A DNA stretch of 64,000 bases from a virus, in IMG/VR virus record IMGVR_UViG_3300035698_034402, positions 20,989-84,988 of that record, one strand, 5' to 3'. Every line of letters starts with the position of its first letter. Positions within the stretch are counted from its first letter, which is position 1. This document shows, one piece after another, positions 25,240 through 34,685 of this stretch. The position numbers and the translations under genes were made by a program. The notes beneath the pieces were generated by a model, which worked only from the letters and a program-made list of their open reading frames with translations, searched no databases and was not told where the DNA came from.

Positions 25240-26286
25240 ATGTTTGTACCTGTAATTAGCAGTACAGAAAATCCTTTAATGCCTTGTCATCCGGCAAGGG
25301 CCAGGGAACTTCTGGCGAAGGGTAAAGCTGTACGGAAGTTTGACCGAGGATTGTTTTATCTCCGATTGGCCGATCGTGAAGATGGAAAGGTTCAACCGGT
25401 GACTGTAGGTATCGATCCTGGCTCCAAGAAGGAAGCTTTTAGTGTCAAGTCCGAAGCTCATACCTATTTGAACATCCAAACGGATGCTGTGACTTGGGTT
25501 TCCAGACATATTAAATCCCGGAGAGAAGCCCGTAGAGCCCGGCGTTCTCGGAAGACTCCTTATCGGAAATGTCGCCGAAATCGAAGTGTCAAAAATCGGC
25601 TTCCTCCTTCAACCCGAGCCCGTTGGGGCTGGAAACTGAGGATCTGCAATTGGTTGGCTCGAAGGTACCCGATTACAACTTTTGTAGTCGAGGACATTAA
25701 GGCTGTCTCTCGAAAAGGACAGCGCCGCTGGAATCGATCCTTCAGTCCTCTACAGATCGGCAAGAACTGGTTCTATAAAGAGCTGGAAAAGTTAGCTAAA
25801 GTCAAAACTTACTTCGGTTATGAAACCAAGGAGTTTCGGGATTCTCTAGGTCTCAAGAAGATCAGTAAGAAGCTGTCGGATCGATTCGAGGCCCACTGTG
25901 TTGACAGCTGGGTTCTGGCAAACTCCGAAACAGGAGGACATCTTCGGCCAGATGATACCGAGATAATGTATGTCGTTCCTCTGCAATTTCATCGCCGACA
26001 ACTTCATCGTTTCTTGTCAAAAAATGGAGAGCGTAAACGTTACGGGGGGACAATTAGCCTGGGATTTAAGAGGGGGACTTGGGTAAAACATCCAAAGCAC
26101 GGGGTGGGATATATCGGCGGCTGCAAAAATGAGAGGCTTAGTTTACATGGACTTTGGGGCGGAGAGAGACTTTGTCAGAATGCAAGACCCGAGGACTGTG
26201 TTATGCTGACTCGGTGTTCTTGGCGGGTGCGCAAGGGCGAGGTATCCCGAGAGAGCTTGAGTGGGAAATCGCAGAGAGCAGCGTGA
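25240..26286 (+). CDS. isrB: IsrB-type RNA-guided nuclease (IscB relative lacking HNH)
   Basis: The 348-residue protein starts with the PLMP domain (NPLMPCHPARARELLAKGKA), then RuvC-I (VGIDPGSK, D59), an Arg-rich bridge helix (SRREARRARRSRKTPYRK, residues 93-110), RuvC-II (FVVEDI, E151) and RuvC-III (EAHCVDSW, H219 and D222). The segment between RuvC-II and RuvC-III is short and has no HNH domain, which separates IsrB from IscB; IsrB members are about 350 residues and act as RNA-guided nickases. All RuvC acidic residues are present, so it may be active. The C-terminal 110 residues (FHRRQLHRF, GGTISLGFKRGTWVKHPK) would include the RNA/TAM-contact region. It likely nicks alleles lacking the element, in the manner of a homing enzyme. 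Confidence 0.85.
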   Translation: MFVPVISSTENPLMPCHPARARELLAKGKAVRKFDRGLFYLRLADREDGKVQPVTVGIDPGSKKEAFSVKSEAHTYLNIQTDAVTWVSRHIKSRREARRARRSRKTPYRKCRRNRSVKNRLPPSTRARWGWKLRICNWLARRYPITTFVVEDIKAVSRKGQRRWNRSFSPLQIGKNWFYKELEKLAKVKTYFGYETKEFRDSLGLKKISKKLSDRFEAHCVDSWVLANSETGGHLRPDDTEIMYVVPLQFHRRQLHRFLSKNGERKRYGGTISLGFKRGTWVKHPKHGVGYIGGCKNERLSLHGLWGGERLCQNARPEDCVMLTRCSWRVRKGEVSRESLSGKSQRAA

Positions 26287-26311
26287 TTTTGGTACTTTAA
26301 GAGGCAGAATA

Positions 26312-27352
26312 ATGAAGAAACAAGGCCATCTGAGTAAATTTCCTGAGGAGCAGCTGGTCGAAGCCAAGAGTTTGTCTGGCAGATTTGATCGTGCGGACCA
26401 GTCTCTCTCCCCTCTGGAACGTGCGGTAGCGGAGCACCAAGGCCTGTTGAACGAAGAGGGGCAGATTAAACCGGAGCACCTGCGGTCACAGGTGACGGCC
26501 CCAGAGTTAAATTTGCCGCCGGGGGTCACTGCTCCCGTGCCGCTGGAAGATCTAAAGCCGGAGATTGCCGCGCAGGTGGAAGAGCAGGTGCAGGAGATTC
26601 GAGGCGAAGCGGCGCCGTCAGCGGACGTCGACGCCGACAAGCAGGTCAGTGCGCCGCTGCCCCCACCGGACTTCAGCGACGGCGAGCCGGAGGACCCGGG
26701 GCTTCCACCGGGGGATCCCGGAGAGATTAAAGGCGCCGGAAGCAAGGTAAGCATTGATGTAGGCGCCGTGGTGGCCAACGCTCTGGAGCCGGTGCGATGC
26801 AGCCATTGCGGCTGGGACATCCGCGGAGCCTTTCAGAGCCCCCCGTTTACCGAAGACGACAAACTGGCTTTTGTTCGCCATATCATGAGCAAGACTGGTC
26901 GTTTCTACAAGACTTTCGAGGTATTTGACGGCCAGTTGAAAGTAACTTTGAGATCCCGTTCTCAGCGCGAATCGGAGATGATCCTGGATCGGGCGCGTAA
27001 GGATCTGCACGAGGAAGCTGTAACCAGCATGGGAGATATGGCCGCTCAGATGCAGCGTTATCACATGTCGGCGGCGGTGCACAAGTTGGCCCCCGCTGTG
27101 GACGCAGGAGAGATAGAGAAATTCCCGTTCCTGCAGGATGTAAATCCTCCGGAGGCCTATGACAGCGATCCCCAGCCGGAGTTTGATGCAGTGAAAGCAG
27201 TTGATAATGAAGTGTTCAGCAGCGGGCGGCCGACTGCTTTGTATACGGTAGTTTTCGCGCTGTGGTTGGAGTTCGAGAAGCTCTATGGTTGGTTCTCATC
27301 CAAGGCCCATGAACCGGATTTTTGGAAAGCAGCCGCTGGGGATCACTCTTAG
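26312..27352 (+). CDS. Tail assembly chaperone, first frame (gpG-like)
   Basis: ATG 26312 (after AAGAGGCAGAATA) is chosen over an upstream GTG/ATG in frame that overlaps the nuclease gene. The 346-residue protein has a charged, Pro-rich N-terminal half, a CSHCGWD pair (residues about 163-166), and a folded C-terminal half ending with helix LYTVVFALWLEFEKLYGWF and HEPDFWKAA. Tail assembly chaperones end with such a segment, lie just before the tape measure and are extended by a -1 frameshift. The overlapping 149-residue frame and the next gene fit that layout. The long N-terminal half is atypical. Confidence 0.55.
   Translation: MKKQGHLSKFPEEQLVEAKSLSGRFDRADQSLSPLERAVAEHQGLLNEEGQIKPEHLRSQVTAPELNLPPGVTAPVPLEDLKPEIAAQVEEQVQEIRGEAAPSADVDADKQVSAPLPPPDFSDGEPEDPGLPPGDPGEIKGAGSKVSIDVGAVVANALEPVRCSHCGWDIRGAFQSPPFTEDDKLAFVRHIMSKTGRFYKTFEVFDGQLKVTLRSRSQRESEMILDRARKDLHEEAVTSMGDMAAQMQRYHMSAAVHKLAPAVDAGEIEKFPFLQDVNPPEAYDSDPQPEFDAVKAVDNEVFSSGRPTALYTVVFALWLEFEKLYGWFSSKAHEPDFWKAAAGDHS
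27313..27352 (+). other. Likely -1 programmed frameshift window
   Basis: The -1 frame has a stop at 27310-27312 and opens at 27313; the first frame ends at 27350-27352. A shift must therefore happen in these 40 bp. The best slip site is T-TTT-TGG at 27319-27325, where TTT can re-pair perfectly after moving back one base; the A-site match is imperfect. Confidence 0.5.
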
Positions 27353-27771
27353 TACGGGCCGCCGCCAGAGGACTGCTTGATCCAGGAGATGGCTGCCCGT
27401 TGACGCGCCATTACTCGTTCCGCGAGGCGCTGATTATCAATGAGCTGGCTCGGGAAGAGGGAGTAGAACTCAGCAAGACCATGGCCCAGATGCAGGCCAG
27501 CGGTGCCCAGGTGTTGACTGTCGGAGCTTATGAGAAAGTTTGGTGGAAGCTGTTTGAGCATGCCAGCGATCAGGCCTTACTGGCTTATCAAAGAATGGGC
27601 CGACTGATGATGCCCTGGGACCAGAGTTGGAGTGAAGCTCTGGATCGTACGCAACAACGGGTCTATGAAAGAACCAACGAGATCGGCACTACCGGCCTGA
27701 GCGATCAGAGCATCGTTAAATTGGTCTCGGAATACGAACGGGAAAAACAACGGCGGGAGCGACAGCCCTAG
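27322..27771 (+). CDS. Tail assembly chaperone extension (gpT-like), probably made as a frameshift fusion
   Basis: The frame overlaps the first chaperone frame by 31 bp and has only a TTG start with no ribosome site, so it is probably translated as the C-terminal part of a -1 fusion product. It encodes about 149 residues, helical and rich in charged and aromatic residues (YEKVWWKLFEHASDQALL, RTQQRVYERTNEIG). In lambda-like systems the extension binds tail tube and the G part binds tape measure. The tape measure starts 1 bp after its stop, as expected. Confidence 0.55.
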   Translation: MESSRWGSLLVRAAARGLLDPGDGCPLTRHYSFREALIINELAREEGVELSKTMAQMQASGAQVLTVGAYEKVWWKLFEHASDQALLAYQRMGRLMMPWDQSWSEALDRTQQRVYERTNEIGTTGLSDQSIVKLVSEYEREKQRRERQP

Positions 27772-27772
27772 G

Positions 27773-30700
27773 ATGAATCCAGCCGATCAAGCTCAAATTG
27801 ACACTCTATTGCGGGCGCTAGGTCACCAGCCCTTCGGTACGCCGGGCTTCGGACCGGCTTTCGGCGATTTACCTGCTATGTATCCTATGCCGCCGGGGGC
27901 CTCGTTCCTGGGTGGCGGTACTTTCTTTGGCCCTCAGCTTCCCTCTCCACATCACCTATCTTTCGGCGCTGGCCCATTCGGACAATTCGCCGGGATGGCG
28001 ATGGAAAATACGATGGCGGCCCGCGGATACCAGTACTTTCCGCGGGGGGTCAATGTTGGGGATGTGCTGCAAGGCCGTCAGTTTGAGCGGAACATGGAGA
28101 GCGTGGCCGGGTTGGGGCGCGAGTTCGACGAGCAGCGCTGGGCTAGGGTTATCGAGGCCGGGCTAAGCCAGTTTATGGACCGCCGCCCGGCAATGGCCCG
28201 GGCTGGCGCGTTGTCTGAAATGACTGCCGGGCCGATGTCCGCTCTCGGGCTCATGCGCCATTTGCCCGGCGGTTCTGCCGAGGACTTTGCCCGCAACATG
28301 TTCCTGGCCACGCAGAACATGCAGGACTACACCCGGACTACTTACGGGCTGGGACTGCCGGTTGGAGAAGCACAAGGCACGGTGCGCCAACTGATGGACT
28401 TCTTCATGCCGGTGTCTGGTGTCGTTAGCCCTCGACGAACCCGGGGGATGAAACTGGGGGACATCGGACAAATGGGCGCTGCTCTGACCAGTTTCGGCCT
28501 ATTACGAACTGATGTAGAGCCCGGTCAAATTGAAGAAATGGCCAAACAGCTGCAGGTTGATCCAGCAACTCTTACCGCTCCGGAGACGGAAAGACTGCGT
28601 GGGGCAGCACGTGCGACCAACATGGGGCAACAGCTCCGGGCTTACTCCGAGGTCATGGGCACGATGCGGGAGATCATGGGGTCTCCTGATGCTCCGATTC
28701 CGCAGATCATGAATCAGCTTCAGCAGCTCACCGGCGGCATGTTCCAACAAATGGATCCCGGGCAATTGCAGAATCTGCTTTACAAGGTCAAGGAGACTGC
28801 TCGGGCCACTAATGTGTCCATGGATGCGATGATGTTAGTGCTTCAGGAGGGGTCCAACATGGCCCAGCAGATGGGTTTACCGGGGCTGTCCGGTGCTCAG
28901 ATGACTTTGGGGGCCGTCGGCGCTACGGTAGCCGCTCAAACGGTAACTACCGGGCCGTTCCCCGGCCGTATGGACCCGATGGAGCATTTGAACTTGCAGA
29001 ATCAGATGATGGCCCGCGGGCGAGTGTCCCCCGCGGCGCGGGTCAATGTCCAGATTATGCAAATGTTGGAAGAGGTCGAGGCAGGATCGACTTTAACGCC
29101 TACAGAGCAGACTGTAGTTAATCAATTGAGACAACGGGCCGGAGTCGGGGAGTTCGACGAACGGAATTGGGGAGAGGCCGCTGGACTGCTTGAGCAATTG
29201 AACATATCGCCTGCGCAGTCTATGCGGCGGATGCGTAGTAATGTCGGTGTACAACCTTGGCTGATGGAGCACCCTGACTTCGATACGGTAATCCGCGGTC
29301 GGTCATACGGAGAAACCGAAGAAGATTATTTTCAGGAGCTGCGATTGAATTTCGCTAGGGGAGGCACCGGCGATGTCCACGAGGAACTGGCACGTGCTGC
29401 CGTAACAAACAACATGAGCGTGGCAGATTTGGTTAATCAATTGGGCACTGCAGTCTTCGAGAGCGGGTCTGGCGAAATCGGGGAGATGCGGAACTGGCTG
29501 ACTAATCAAGGAATAGACTTGCAAGATATCAATTTGGAGAGATTCTACGGCGAGGCCGAATCACAAGGGGGAGTACAGTCAGTTTATCGAAAACGTTCGA
29601 TAACCAAGGGGCGGCGCCAGTTTGCTCAAATGTTCGGGAGAAAGGGACGGCGGGCCGCTACGGAGATGGCCCGGGTTCGTGATCAGGGGGTAGCGGGGCA
29701 GAAACTATTGTCGGACATCAACGCCGAGTTCCGGGGTGGGGCGTTGGAAAGGGTCATGGGAGCGATCGCTGGAGGGGCAGGCGCTCGGGGCACTGCCTTG
29801 CAGCGGATCGAGGCGATATCCATGGCCGCATTCGGCTTCAAGTCCACCGAGGAGCTTCAACAAGCAGTCGGTAAAGACTGGGTTAGAGATATGACCAACT
29901 TGAACACTCGGCTGCAAGAGCTGCAGGGCAGTAATAATCCGGAAGACATTAGAGAAGCGGATAAAATTCGGGAGGAAATGAGGGATCTTAATGTGCGCGC
30001 GAAGGATCTCGCTCCAGGAGGGCTCTACGCTGGACTGGACCGCACCCGAGGTGCTCGGCAGGTTCTGGAAGAGCTGGACCAGGATGCAATAGATGCGGCG
30101 AGGACCTTGGCTGACGATACCAATACCGACCAGGAGCGCATCCAAGCCGCTCAGCTGCTGACGGGGCGCATGGGAGAGATCGACTCCGAGGCTTACGAAG
30201 CCATGGCCGGGGAGATGCGCGGCCCTGGCGGCAAAGCTTTTCGTCACATGACCGGGATAGTTCAAGCGGACGTCTGGAGTTTGCGGGGCAGGTTACGGCA
30301 GTTGGATGACCCCAATCTCACCGATGACGAACGCAAACAAATGACCAGGGAAATCCTGGGTGAAGCTTCGAGGACCGTAGGATACGGAGCGCAGGAAATC
30401 AGGGCGGCTGCAAGGTCGCAGGAACGTAGCTTGCGGGGGCGGGCGCGGTTGCAGCCGCAGTCGCTGCGCGGTCGGGCCGCGTTGTATAACGAATTCATGC
30501 AGAGCTACAACGAGTTTTTGAACGCCGATCCGGACAAGGCTATCGATGCTACCAGGCGCCTGGTCGATATGAGTTTCGATACTGATGCCTTATTTACTAT
30601 GACGCCCGAGGGGGAGATTGTACCCGATGAGAATCTGATCAAGCAGCTTACTTTCATGAACGAGGATGTTTACGGCAAGAGGGAGGCGTCTGCAAAGTAC

Positions 30701-31468
30701 GCCAATAAAGTGCGGAATAATCTTACCCGCATGCTCGAAATTCAACAGACGTTGAAGCTTGCTCCCCTTCTTGATATGTCGCCTGAGTCTATTGCAGATC
30801 TGCAGGAAGAGATGAAGAAGTTAGGCACGATTGACGGTAAGCCGATAAATCTCAGGGCTCTTCCGGGGATGGATGAGCAGACACAGGAGGAGTATCGCGT
30901 GGGCCTCGGCGCTGGTGGCGCAATTAAGGGACAGATCGAGGCACTTGAACAGCTTTTGGATACCCCGATTCCGAAAGGCAAGGAGTCTGCTGCTCGACAG
31001 GCCCGGGCTCTAGGACGCATGGTCAGTGTCATGGCGAAGGATAAGCGGTTATACGGTGACAAAGGCCTGCTTACGAAAAAAGCTAAGGGAGTTATTTTCG
31101 GGAAATATTCTGAAGACGGAGAGCTGGTCGATCCGGACCGGGCATTTGCGCTTATACAGCAATTTGAGGAGATTGGACAGCTGGGACAGCAAGGGATGTC
31201 CACGCAGGAACAGGGTAAGGCTTTGTCAAGTATGCTGAAGGAATGGCAGGCCGAAGACGAAGCTGCTAAGCCGGACAAAGGCAAAGACGGCAAGGGCGGA
31301 AAAGGGCAGATCGAAATAAAGTTCATGCGTGGAGGAGAGGAAATTACAGATTCGCTTGTTGTCGAAGTCGGGGCTGGAGGAGAGGAAAATGTCGGGCGTG
31401 AGGCCACGCAGACTGGTAGTCGAACGGCGCAGATTTTCGGTCCGTTGCTGGGCAGCCTTGGTTTTTGA
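27773..31468 (+). CDS. Tape measure protein
   Basis: At 1231 residues this is the longest protein here and directly follows the chaperone frames. It is almost wholly alpha helical with many Gln/Met/Arg residues. The N-terminal 100 residues are Gly/Pro/Phe rich (FGPAFGDLPAMYPMPPGA); after that come long amphipathic helices (RERMQQ-type, GMKLGDIGQMGAALTSFG). There are no clear peptidase or lysozyme motifs. At about 1.5 angstrom per residue it would define a tail near 185 nm. The C-terminal part is Lys/Asp/Gly rich (KGKDGKGGKGQIEIK). Confidence 0.72.
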   Translation: MNPADQAQIDTLLRALGHQPFGTPGFGPAFGDLPAMYPMPPGASFLGGGTFFGPQLPSPHHLSFGAGPFGQFAGMAMENTMAARGYQYFPRGVNVGDVLQGRQFERNMESVAGLGREFDEQRWARVIEAGLSQFMDRRPAMARAGALSEMTAGPMSALGLMRHLPGGSAEDFARNMFLATQNMQDYTRTTYGLGLPVGEAQGTVRQLMDFFMPVSGVVSPRRTRGMKLGDIGQMGAALTSFGLLRTDVEPGQIEEMAKQLQVDPATLTAPETERLRGAARATNMGQQLRAYSEVMGTMREIMGSPDAPIPQIMNQLQQLTGGMFQQMDPGQLQNLLYKVKETARATNVSMDAMMLVLQEGSNMAQQMGLPGLSGAQMTLGAVGATVAAQTVTTGPFPGRMDPMEHLNLQNQMMARGRVSPAARVNVQIMQMLEEVEAGSTLTPTEQTVVNQLRQRAGVGEFDERNWGEAAGLLEQLNISPAQSMRRMRSNVGVQPWLMEHPDFDTVIRGRSYGETEEDYFQELRLNFARGGTGDVHEELARAAVTNNMSVADLVNQLGTAVFESGSGEIGEMRNWLTNQGIDLQDINLERFYGEAESQGGVQSVYRKRSITKGRRQFAQMFGRKGRRAATEMARVRDQGVAGQKLLSDINAEFRGGALERVMGAIAGGAGARGTALQRIEAISMAAFGFKSTEELQQAVGKDWVRDMTNLNTRLQELQGSNNPEDIREADKIREEMRDLNVRAKDLAPGGLYAGLDRTRGARQVLEELDQDAIDAARTLADDTNTDQERIQAAQLLTGRMGEIDSEAYEAMAGEMRGPGGKAFRHMTGIVQADVWSLRGRLRQLDDPNLTDDERKQMTREILGEASRTVGYGAQEIRAAARSQERSLRGRARLQPQSLRGRAALYNEFMQSYNEFLNADPDKAIDATRRLVDMSFDTDALFTMTPEGEIVPDENLIKQLTFMNEDVYGKREASAKYANKVRNNLTRMLEIQQTLKLAPLLDMSPESIADLQEEMKKLGTIDGKPINLRALPGMDEQTQEEYRVGLGAGGAIKGQIEALEQLLDTPIPKGKESAARQARALGRMVSVMAKDKRLYGDKGLLTKKAKGVIFGKYSEDGELVDPDRAFALIQQFEEIGQLGQQGMSTQEQGKALSSMLKEWQAEDEAAKPDKGKDGKGGKGQIEIKFMRGGEEITDSLVVEVGAGGEENVGREATQTGSRTAQIFGPLLGSLGF

Positions 31469-31477
31469 GTAGTCATC

Positions 31478-32059
31478 ATGGACCTCTTTCATCGTGATCA
31501 GGTCAGCGCAGGGACCCTGAGTGTCTTTACCCTGCCTCAAGTGCGGGGGCAGGCTAAGCTGTTCTTCTTCAACCAGCCTGCGCCTCGGGGCAATACCTTT
31601 GTGCCCGGCGCGATTATTACCAATGTGCAGTACGGACAGCAGACCAATACTCAATTTCAACAGAGCCTGGATAACACCATCTACGTCTATTCCTTCGGGG
31701 ACCAGATGGGCAACGTGACGATCTCCGGGCTGGCCTTTCCGCGGATATGCTCCGGTGACGAAAACGGTCTCCGGGAAGTGCTGGAGTTCTATCGTGCTCA
31801 TCGGGTATCCCGGAACGTTGAACGGGTGCGAGTTACTTTCGCGGACGAGATTATCGAAGGGTTTCTGGTCAGTATCTCCATGACCACGGCGGACGTCGCT
31901 TCTGGAGTGCACAACTTTCAGCTGGGCCTGCGGACCATTCCGTTGGCATTTCAACGCGGCAGTGGAGCTGGTTACGCCGCTTTAACAGGGTCCCCCGAAG
32001 ACACCCGCCGCTATTTTAATGAGCGTGACACTTCGTCGACTGAGGGCGCGGCAACATGA
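31478..32059 (+). CDS. Baseplate or tail-tip protein (193 aa)
   Basis: The beta-rich protein (GAIITNVQYGQQTNTQFQQS, MGNVTISGLAFPRICSG) directly follows the tape measure. The core resembles tube-like or hub-adaptor proteins found at the tail tip after tape measures in large myoviruses. A regular motif is not visible. Its stop overlaps the next ATG by 4 bp, showing an operon of baseplate genes. Confidence 0.45.
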   Translation: MDLFHRDQVSAGTLSVFTLPQVRGQAKLFFFNQPAPRGNTFVPGAIITNVQYGQQTNTQFQQSLDNTIYVYSFGDQMGNVTISGLAFPRICSGDENGLREVLEFYRAHRVSRNVERVRVTFADEIIEGFLVSISMTTADVASGVHNFQLGLRTIPLAFQRGSGAGYAALTGSPEDTRRYFNERDTSSTEGAAT

Positions 32060-32856
32060 TCAACCATGCGCGGACTTTGCTGTTAAACCGCCCGGGCGGA
32101 AAGCAGAATTTAACCGAACTCGGTGAGGAATTTATCCCTTCCGACTTCGCGGCCCAGGACTTAGTGCCTTGGATGGCGGATTATCGTCGGGTGCTGCTGG
32201 GCGCTGATCCGGGGCACGTTTATGCCAATTTCCAGCTGGCTCGTTTGTTGCGAGCTGTTCATGCGACGGAGTATGAGCCCTATTTGACTCTGTTCGACGA
32301 ACGCTTGACTTACGATCCGCGGGCTGCGGGTCCATTTGCTGAGGCGCAGTACGGGCTGAACTGGAGTAGCAGCGCCGGGAAGGTGACCGAGATCAACCGG
32401 ATCGGCGATATCGTGGCAGACGAAGAGCGCGGGCGTATGCAGCAGCGTTGGACGATCTCCATGACCGATGGCGAAGTTACAGTTTATAACGTTGCGACCG
32501 GGCAGTCTCGTACTGCTTCGGTTTACCGGGCCGCTGGGGCATCTTCGGCAATAACTCTACCCGGCAGCGATCTTCAATTGGTACTTACTGTCGGGACATC
32601 TGTCCTATCGGAGTGGACTGATGATTTAATGGTGGAAGTATTAGCACGCCCTACGCGGGAGTTGCACGAAGTGGCAGGGCGCCTGGAAAGCCTGCGTCAG
32701 CATGAGCGTACCTTATTCGGTACACAGTCCCAGCAACCTTATCTGACGTTCTACGGGCTGTGGCAAACCAGCAAGGTATTACCTGAGCGCCTTGCTGGCC
32801 TGTTGCTAGCCTTGATCTACCGGCTACACGCCCATCGCACCGGGAGTACCGCATGA
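32056..32856 (+). CDS. Baseplate-module protein of unknown function (266 aa)
   Basis: The N-terminal part is helical (LLNRPGGKQNLTELGEEFI); residues 85-190 are beta rich, and the C-terminus is helical (HEVAGRLESLRQHERTLF, LAGLLLALIYRLHAHR). It overlaps both neighbours by 4 bp. No family recognised; the location between a tip protein and the hub-like protein suggests a structural role. Confidence 0.45.
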   Translation: MINHARTLLLNRPGGKQNLTELGEEFIPSDFAAQDLVPWMADYRRVLLGADPGHVYANFQLARLLRAVHATEYEPYLTLFDERLTYDPRAAGPFAEAQYGLNWSSSAGKVTEINRIGDIVADEERGRMQQRWTISMTDGEVTVYNVATGQSRTASVYRAAGASSAITLPGSDLQLVLTVGTSVLSEWTDDLMVEVLARPTRELHEVAGRLESLRQHERTLFGTQSQQPYLTFYGLWQTSKVLPERLAGLLLALIYRLHAHRTGSTA

Positions 32857-34685
32857 CTGCCCTCGATGAAACCACCACTACTACGGTGTATGCCGGTATC
32901 CGGGGGCGGGTACTGCTGACCAAAGTAGACCCTTCCGGGGAAATTACTGGGACAGCCGAAGAATTGCCTATGTCTTCGATCCAGGCGACTTTCCTGGTCA
33001 ATACCTTCCCCCGTGCTCAGATTCTCATTCCAGTGGGAAAACCGGCGGACAGTGCTTCTAAAGCTGATGTGATAAAAGCTCGCGAATTAGCGGAGAAGCT
33101 GAAGACTTTCCAAACGATTGAATGTTTTGTCACTATCTCCGGGGAGTTTGCGCCGGGGGTCCGCTGGCCACAAGACGATATCAGGGTGTTTAATGGTTAC
33201 GTCACCGGCACCAGCACTACGCGGGCTACCGGGGTAATCAGCGTGCTGGTCGAAGCTACGCATTGGCTGATGGATCTGGACGCCTCCAGCGCGTTGAGTT
33301 CTGTGTTCGTCTCGGGCGCTCCGGTGTCCTTTAATCTTCCGGCAGCCGGTAACAACGCCGGAAGCCAGGTAGGCGAGATTCTCGATCCTGATTTAGTGGA
33401 TATCGGAGAGAATGTTTGGCTTGCGGCTATCAAACCCAAATTCGTTGCCTTGTGTAAAACGGCGGCCTTGGAGACGCGGCTGAAATGCGCTCCTACAGGG
33501 GTCCGAGCGGAAGCAGCAATGTCCAACGATATCGCTTTGCCACGACTCGACGGATCAGGCAATGGGCGTTTCGACAATAAAGCAGTAGTCGATGTACCTG
33601 ATCTCGCTTTTATTGTAGAGCTGGACCAGATGTTGGAAGGCTCGGCAACCAAGCATGCAGGAGTGTTAATCTACAGCGGCGCTTATGGTAACGCTACATT
33701 TTGGGACCAGCTAACCCGTTTGGCCGCCATGTTTCATTTCACGATTATTCCTACGATAGACTCCGCCGTGTGTGCGCCCTTGTCCAACTGCGTTGCGGGT
33801 ACCGACGTACCGCGGCACGTTACTATCAAAGCTAACGAATATCATCAGATGCAGCCGAGTCAGGGGGTGTTTCGGTTGCGCCGGGGCTTGTCCATTCACG
33901 GCAACTCTACGTCGCCTTGGGGATCTGGCGATGTAACCTTAGTGCCGATAATGGAGACCGGGGGGCAGGTCCGGCGGAAAGTGATCCCTTACGAGTTTTC
34001 CGACGGTTGCTACATCGCGGAGAACGATCCTGATTTACCTGCTGATGTAAAGAAGGCCGCGCGTAAGGGGGCAATGTACTACGATTCGGCGCCGGACTGG
34101 CTGGAGGATAAGGGGATGCAGGCTATATTAAACCGAAAGCAAACCGACCCTCCGCGTAATCCGACGACTACTGCTCAAGATGTCGAAACTGAGGAAGGTG
34201 AATCGACGGAAGAGGAGACAGCAGGACAAGCGGCCGCGGTTAAGAAGGACGCTGCTAAGTGCAAGGAGCTGGGCGACGCTTATGCCAAGTGGCGCTACTG
34301 GTACGATCAGCTGCTGCCGCGGACCGGGCAGCTGGTAGGCAAGCTGCGCTTCGACATTGCTCCGGGTTCAATTGTGAGGATCGAAGATCTCGACGGTAAA
34401 CTGTATGATGATCCGGCGGCGTTTGGCTATCTGTATGCCTGCGTGACCGCGGTGCGGTTTACCATCGATGCGGTCAATGCCAAGGCCTCTACGATGTTCG
34501 GGTTAAGCCATGTTCGCCGGGAAAGCGAGAAGCAGATGGGTACCGATCGGCATCCTCTTTATGAGGACCGTTGGGTCGGCACCGTTCTGCAACAGGTAAA
34601 CATGGTCGCTGGGGGCGCGGGTCCGGGCGCGGCGCAGGCCACGTTCGTCCCGTCCGTCGGCAAACACGAGCATAATCCACAGTGA
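32853..34685 (+). CDS. Probable baseplate hub protein
   Basis: The 610-residue protein begins with a beta-rich domain (TVYAGIRGRVLLTKVDPSG; VFNGYVTGTSTTRATGVIS), like the gp27/gpD hub type whose N-terminus carries a 'motif-GYV-G' beta barrel. A long Asp-rich middle section follows, then an acidic Glu/Thr linker near residue 440 and a C-terminal strand-rich part (GSIVRIEDLDGKLY). These features fit a hub that joins tube and spike, but there is no definitive signature. It follows the tape measure by two genes, the usual hub position. Confidence 0.42.
   Translation: MTALDETTTTTVYAGIRGRVLLTKVDPSGEITGTAEELPMSSIQATFLVNTFPRAQILIPVGKPADSASKADVIKARELAEKLKTFQTIECFVTISGEFAPGVRWPQDDIRVFNGYVTGTSTTRATGVISVLVEATHWLMDLDASSALSSVFVSGAPVSFNLPAAGNNAGSQVGEILDPDLVDIGENVWLAAIKPKFVALCKTAALETRLKCAPTGVRAEAAMSNDIALPRLDGSGNGRFDNKAVVDVPDLAFIVELDQMLEGSATKHAGVLIYSGAYGNATFWDQLTRLAAMFHFTIIPTIDSAVCAPLSNCVAGTDVPRHVTIKANEYHQMQPSQGVFRLRRGLSIHGNSTSPWGSGDVTLVPIMETGGQVRRKVIPYEFSDGCYIAENDPDLPADVKKAARKGAMYYDSAPDWLEDKGMQAILNRKQTDPPRNPTTTAQDVETEEGESTEEETAGQAAAVKKDAAKCKELGDAYAKWRYWYDQLLPRTGQLVGKLRFDIAPGSIVRIEDLDGKLYDDPAAFGYLYACVTAVRFTIDAVNAKASTMFGLSHVRRESEKQMGTDRHPLYEDRWVGTVLQQVNMVAGGAGPGAAQATFVPSVGKHEHNPQ

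Larger units (their letters stand above)
24992..26311 (+). mobile_element. IsrB/IS605-superfamily insertion between tail genes (no transposase)
   Basis: The block from the spike stop codon to the next gene's ATG holds only the structured RNA and the IsrB-type gene. No TnpA transposase is present, so it is a non-autonomous or homing-like element. Exact ends are not defined; the left end should lie just before about 25008 and the right end between 26287 and 26311, where the ribosome site of the next gene begins. Neither neighbour is broken. Confidence 0.55.

Noticed and set aside
25240-26286. TnpB or Cas12-type nuclease
   Set aside because: The N-terminal PLMP domain and GIDPGSK-type RuvC-I are IscB/IsrB features, the TnpB zinc finger is absent, and the structured RNA is 5' and not 3' of the gene.
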